Shown here: in pieces, positions 47,560-50,673 of the stretch
Numbering within the stretch: the first letter of the stretch is position 1
How the letters are laid out: the number at the start of each line of letters is the position of its first letter
Assembly: GCA_028282295.1 (NCBI GenBank)
Contig: JANQIE010000255.1
Coordinates: forward strand, 1 to 50,673
Origin: Desulfobacterales bacterium
GTDB lineage: Bacteria > Desulfobacterota > Desulfobacteria > Desulfobacterales > JANQIE01
Length of the DNA stretch: 50,673 bases
Direction of reading: 5' to 3'
Program-made: the position numbers and the translations under genes
The notes under the pieces: generated by a model
Database searches by the model: none
What the model saw: only the letters and a program-made list of their open reading frames with translations
What the model was told of the DNA's origin: nothing

Positions 47560-50500
47560 TCAAGGCGCGTCGCCCGCCGGGGCAAGGCGAATTCCGAAAT
47601 CACGCAAATCATAAATGAAAAGCCCATCCACCTTGACAAACCCATCGGCCTGGATTTCGGGGATGGGCTGCTCTTGTATCCGGGTGATCATCGCCTCCAC
47701 CTCGACATGCTGATTGGACGGAATAATCTGTCCCCGGTACTCCCAATGATGCGGTATGCCGGTCAGCCATTCGAAAATGCAGGCATTTTCCAAGTCGGGC
47801 CATCGTTTCAGGGCAAACATTTTTAAAAGCTGCAAAAACGATTCGACCCCCAACGATCCGGGACAGACCGGATCCTGATAAAAATGGGCTTTGAAAAACC
47901 ATTCCTCCGGATCGATCTGTTTACCGCCCCGGATGTATCCCAGGCCATGAGGCCCACCGGAGGGCAAGTAGACGTCGACGCGATCGATCATCAACAAGGC
48001 TTTCGACGGCAGGGTCAGGGCCGGTGCAGGTTCACAATCGGTGTCCTCCGGCGTCAACGGCGCCGTGATAGTCGGGGAAAAGGCGGCGCCGGGCGTCAAG
48101 TCGGTGGGTGCCGGTTCGAATACACGCGGTTCAAAATTGCGCAGGCCTTTTTGGTCCGCCAGGGTTTCGGTGGTGAAAAAACCGAAGTAGGTGTCGCCGC
48201 TCAGCACCGGCCGCCCGTTTTGCAGGATCTGCATGTCAAAATGTTCGATGATCATTTCGCCGGCCTCGGAAACCTTGGTCATCCGGGTTCGCATGGTCAG
48301 GGTGCCGCTGGTTGGATCGAGCTGGCGATGGAGCGTGGCGGTGCCGCCCAGGTTTCTGAACTTCAGGTCCTTGTCGCTTTTCAGGGCGGTGCCGGCATAG
48401 GCCGCCAGCCAGCCACAAGGCTGCAAGGCGATTTCGAGCAGCACGCAATAGGGCATGCGGGCGGTCCGGTTCGCCCGGAAATACCAGGCATCGGCACAAA
48501 TGTCATGTTCGGCCTCCACCCAGCCGTCCGGCTTGACTTCCCAGGCCGGTGGCTCGCAGTGTACGATCCGGTCCATGAACAGGTACGGCGGGCCGGGCAG
48601 GCGGGCAATGATCCGGTGGTTATCAAAAGGGGCGTAGGGCGCCCCGAATGCCTCGGACGGGCTGCCGATGGAAAAAGCCAGGATGCGGTCGTGGTCGAAC
48701 AGTATTTTTTTATCCGAAGACGGGGAGGCTGTCGGTTGGCGAGACCGGTTGCGCGCGGCCCAGAAGGATTCGATTGCGCTGCGATCGGCGCCGGTGATTT
48801 TCATCGCCATGTCATTGAATTTAACGATCCGATGCCCGTCGGCGTACATGTGGGCGTCGGCAATGACATAGGGCTCGGGGTTGTAGCCGAGTGCGCGAAT
48901 TTCAACTTCGTAGTGCACATGCCGGGTTTGCGGCGTCACCGGACCACGGCATTTGAGGACACTTTCAACCCCGACCACCGGTTCGTAGCAGGCGTCGGGA
49001 TTGGTCGTGAGCCACCCCATCCGCAACAAAAAGACCCGCAGGGTGTGGGCGCAGCATTCGTACATCAACGTGCCCGGCATCACCATGTCATCCATGAAAT
49101 GGCAGGTCAGAAACCAGTCGTCCGGGTAGATATCGGCCTCGGCGCGGATCGAGCCCAGGCCGTAACGGCCGCCCGCCGGGTCGAGATCCAGAATGCGGTC
49201 GAGCAGTTTCATGCGGCCCCCCGGCAATTTGAGGGCGTCGGGGAGCCGGATGCCGTCAAACAGGTTTCCGAAGCAACCGGCCGGGTCACCCCGGCGCAGG
49301 GCATCGACCTGCGCGGCACTGTAGGTTTCGCGTGTCATCGGCACCAGTTCCCGCCAGTCGGCCGGGCGTTCGCCGGGCAGTGGTTTGGTGTCGTCTTCGG
49401 TCAGGATGATACCGCCGGAATTGCGGACCTCCTCGGCCGTGAAGAACCCGGCACAGCCGCTGTGCATGGTGATCAGATGGCGCGCGCCAATGTAGCCCTC
49501 GAACCGGAAAAAGAACAGGTAGGTATCGCCCTGGCGCACAAAACGGTCGATGGCGATATCGTAGCGGATCACGTCGCCCGGTTGCGGCAGGCCGCCGTGA
49601 AAGCGGACCGTGGCGTCCAGGAGCCGGTAGGCGCGCGTTCCTTTGACTTTTAAATCGATCCCCAGATAGCTGCTTAAAAAAAGGTCGGCCTGACCGGCTT
49701 CCACGGAAATGCAGACCGGGGCACGGCCGCCGTCCAGGTACCACGCGCCCGGCAGCACATCGTGTTCGGTGACCACCGTACCTGCACCCAACGACCCCTT
49801 GGCGCCCGTCACACGGATGATGCGGTCCACCAGCATCAGCGGTTCATCCGGCAGACGCACCCGCACCGGATAGTGGTCCACTTCGGCAAAATCGGGCCCC
49901 AGAACCTTGGCCAGGGACCCGATGGCAAATTCCATGCACAGGTCCCGGTCGAACGCAACCTGTCGGTTCGTTGCAGGCTGCACAGGGTCGGGGTGTTTTG
50001 CAGAGGCCAGTGTCGTGTGGGGTTGCAGGTTTTCAAGTGCCGGTTCATGCCCGCTGGCGATCAGTGCTTCGATCAGTCGATTTTGTAACGCAAAGGTTTG
50101 TCCGTAATTGTGGGTCAGCTCATCGGCCATCCCAAGATAGGTAGCGTGGGTTTTGCCGGTTGCCTCAGTATTTGCGCGCAGGGTGCGGATAAACTCCGAC
50201 ATTGTTGCGGCCGGCGTCCGGCCGGTGGTGTGATCGGTGGTTTGCGCGGGTGCATGCTGCGGCAGGGGCGTGTTCGCAGGTTGGGCAAGGGGCGATATCT
50301 CAGCCGGTGCCGATTCCAATTCTAGCGGTGCGATCCGGGGCCATTGCGGCCGGGGTGCCGGTCCCCCCACCGCACAAGTAAAAGTCTTACTTGATTTAAT
50401 ATCATTCAACACATCATTATCTTTTGAGAAACCGGCATACAGTCCATCCAGGTCCACCGGCACATGATGGGCTGTCAAATTGCCGAGCAATTTCAAAATG

Positions 50501-50673
50501 GTCAGGTATTCGTTTTCGCCCTTTTGTGAGGCACTGAGCGCCAAGTGGGGCTGATCATCGAGGATGCTGCGGATCATGCGTGTGCAGGAGGCGTGCGGCC
50601 CGGTTTCGATGAACACACGGACGCCGTCCTGATAGGCTTGTCTGATGGTGGCCGGATAATCGAAACCCCGCAG
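47560..50673 (-). CDS. PUFA-synthase-like (PfaC-type) subunit: AT end plus two FabA-like dehydratases, cut by window edge
   Basis: At least 1037 residues; the frame is open to the right edge, so the 5' part is missing. Counting from an internal GTG at 50616: residues 1-60 are the end of an acyltransferase (VFIETGPHASCTRM). About 60-220 is a Pro/Ala-rich linker with a helical stretch (FIRTLRANTEATGKTHATYL). Four hotdog folds follow, forming two dehydratases. The first pair covers about 225-640, with catalytic-type His506 in TCHFMDDMVMPGTLMYE. The second covers about 650-1015, with His911 in KAHFYQDPVCPGSLGVE. This is the FabA-like DH-DH tail of PfaC/Pfa3 proteins. A preceding AT resembles the KS-CLF-AT-DH-DH order of some myxobacterial synthases. 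It should dehydrate hydroxyacyl-ACP during polyene chain growth and lies directly upstream of oleA. Confidence 0.9.
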   Translation of the reverse strand: MRGFDYPATIRQAYQDGVRVFIETGPHASCTRMIRSILDDQPHLALSASQKGENEYLTILKLLGNLTAHHVPVDLDGLYAGFSKDNDVLNDIKSSKTFTCAVGGPAPRPQWPRIAPLELESAPAEISPLAQPANTPLPQHAPAQTTDHTTGRTPAATMSEFIRTLRANTEATGKTHATYLGMADELTHNYGQTFALQNRLIEALIASGHEPALENLQPHTTLASAKHPDPVQPATNRQVAFDRDLCMEFAIGSLAKVLGPDFAEVDHYPVRVRLPDEPLMLVDRIIRVTGAKGSLGAGTVVTEHDVLPGAWYLDGGRAPVCISVEAGQADLFLSSYLGIDLKVKGTRAYRLLDATVRFHGGLPQPGDVIRYDIAIDRFVRQGDTYLFFFRFEGYIGARHLITMHSGCAGFFTAEEVRNSGGIILTEDDTKPLPGERPADWRELVPMTRETYSAAQVDALRRGDPAGCFGNLFDGIRLPDALKLPGGRMKLLDRILDLDPAGGRYGLGSIRAEADIYPDDWFLTCHFMDDMVMPGTLMYECCAHTLRVFLLRMGWLTTNPDACYEPVVGVESVLKCRGPVTPQTRHVHYEVEIRALGYNPEPYVIADAHMYADGHRIVKFNDMAMKITGADRSAIESFWAARNRSRQPTASPSSDKKILFDHDRILAFSIGSPSEAFGAPYAPFDNHRIIARLPGPPYLFMDRIVHCEPPAWEVKPDGWVEAEHDICADAWYFRANRTARMPYCVLLEIALQPCGWLAAYAGTALKSDKDLKFRNLGGTATLHRQLDPTSGTLTMRTRMTKVSEAGEMIIEHFDMQILQNGRPVLSGDTYFGFFTTETLADQKGLRNFEPRVFEPAPTDLTPGAAFSPTITAPLTPEDTDCEPAPALTLPSKALLMIDRVDVYLPSGGPHGLGYIRGGKQIDPEEWFFKAHFYQDPVCPGSLGVESFLQLLKMFALKRWPDLENACIFEWLTGIPHHWEYRGQIIPSNQHVEVEAMITRIQEQPIPEIQADGFVKVDGLFIYDLRDFGIRLAPAGDAP

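Noticed and set aside
47884-49653. 589-aa plus-strand frame
   Set aside because: Antisense to the dehydratase domains of the PfaC-like gene, whose motifs are clear. No start context or family resemblance.

Overview
The window most likely comes from an anaerobic deltaproteobacterium (Desulfobacterota, close to the Desulfobacteraceae/Desulfosarcinaceae). This is inferred from gene content: a DUF4388-HDOD protein, DUF6485, a PocR sensor, a CitE-like lyase, a DHH-CBS protein and an ole/pfa lipid cluster. No rRNA, tRNA or CRISPR array was recognised. Most genes are GC-rich. A few blocks are clearly AT-richer: the paired ATPases at 22-26 kb, the barrel protein at 27-28 kb, the Hcp module at 30.3-31.7 kb and a two-gene insert at 44.9-45.5 kb.

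Layout. 0-6.2 kb: the start of an IS66-type transposase leaving the left edge, an HDOD protein, a thiol-dioxygenase-like cupin next to a molybdopterin oxidoreductase, then a class II aldolase overlapping recX. 6.8-16.8 kb: housekeeping and accessory enzymes, mostly on the minus strand (Lhr helicase with a hotdog thioesterase and a nitroreductase, an SDR, an aldo/keto reductase, an O-methyltransferase), plus a small Cys-rich DUF6485 protein. 17.2-22.0 kb: a membrane protein, YceI and a three-gene ABC importer. 22.3-26.7 kb: two coupled P-loop ATPases behind a perfect consensus sigma-70 promoter. The second ATPase carries eight almost identical 120-bp TPR units. 27-30.3 kb: an outer-membrane barrel, a CitE-like lyase and a BASS-type transporter. 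30.3-31.7 kb: an apparent Hcp / effector / lipoprotein-immunity cassette. 31.7-34.7 kb: a UPF0210, ACT-domain and FMN-oxidase operon. 34.9-38.7 kb: a membrane protein, DHH-CBS, HAMP-only and TauE/SafE genes. 38.7-42 kb: a TPR lipoprotein, PBP1b and PocR. 42-50.7 kb: oleD, oleC, a two-gene insert, oleB, oleA and a PUFA-synthase-like AT plus dehydratase protein that runs off the right edge.

How genes work together. At the right end, a pfa-type synthase should build a long, probably polyunsaturated acyl chain. OleA would join two chains head to head, OleD reduce the product, OleC form a beta-lactone and OleB decarboxylate it to an olefin. Here the synthase subunit and oleA lie 29 nt apart in one apparent operon. 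A membrane/small-protein pair resembling a toxin-immunity remnant sits between oleB and oleC with start and stop codons that couple translation.

The intergenic DNA is unusually rich in inverted repeats. The most striking family (copies at 4.7, 16.9, 17.8, 19.0 and 26.8 kb, plus partial ones) consists of 145-190 nt near-complete hairpins. Their stems change by compensatory substitutions while an internal loop and the tip stay conserved. The best candidates for something undescribed are this hairpin family, the paired ATPase/TPR system and the Hcp cassette.
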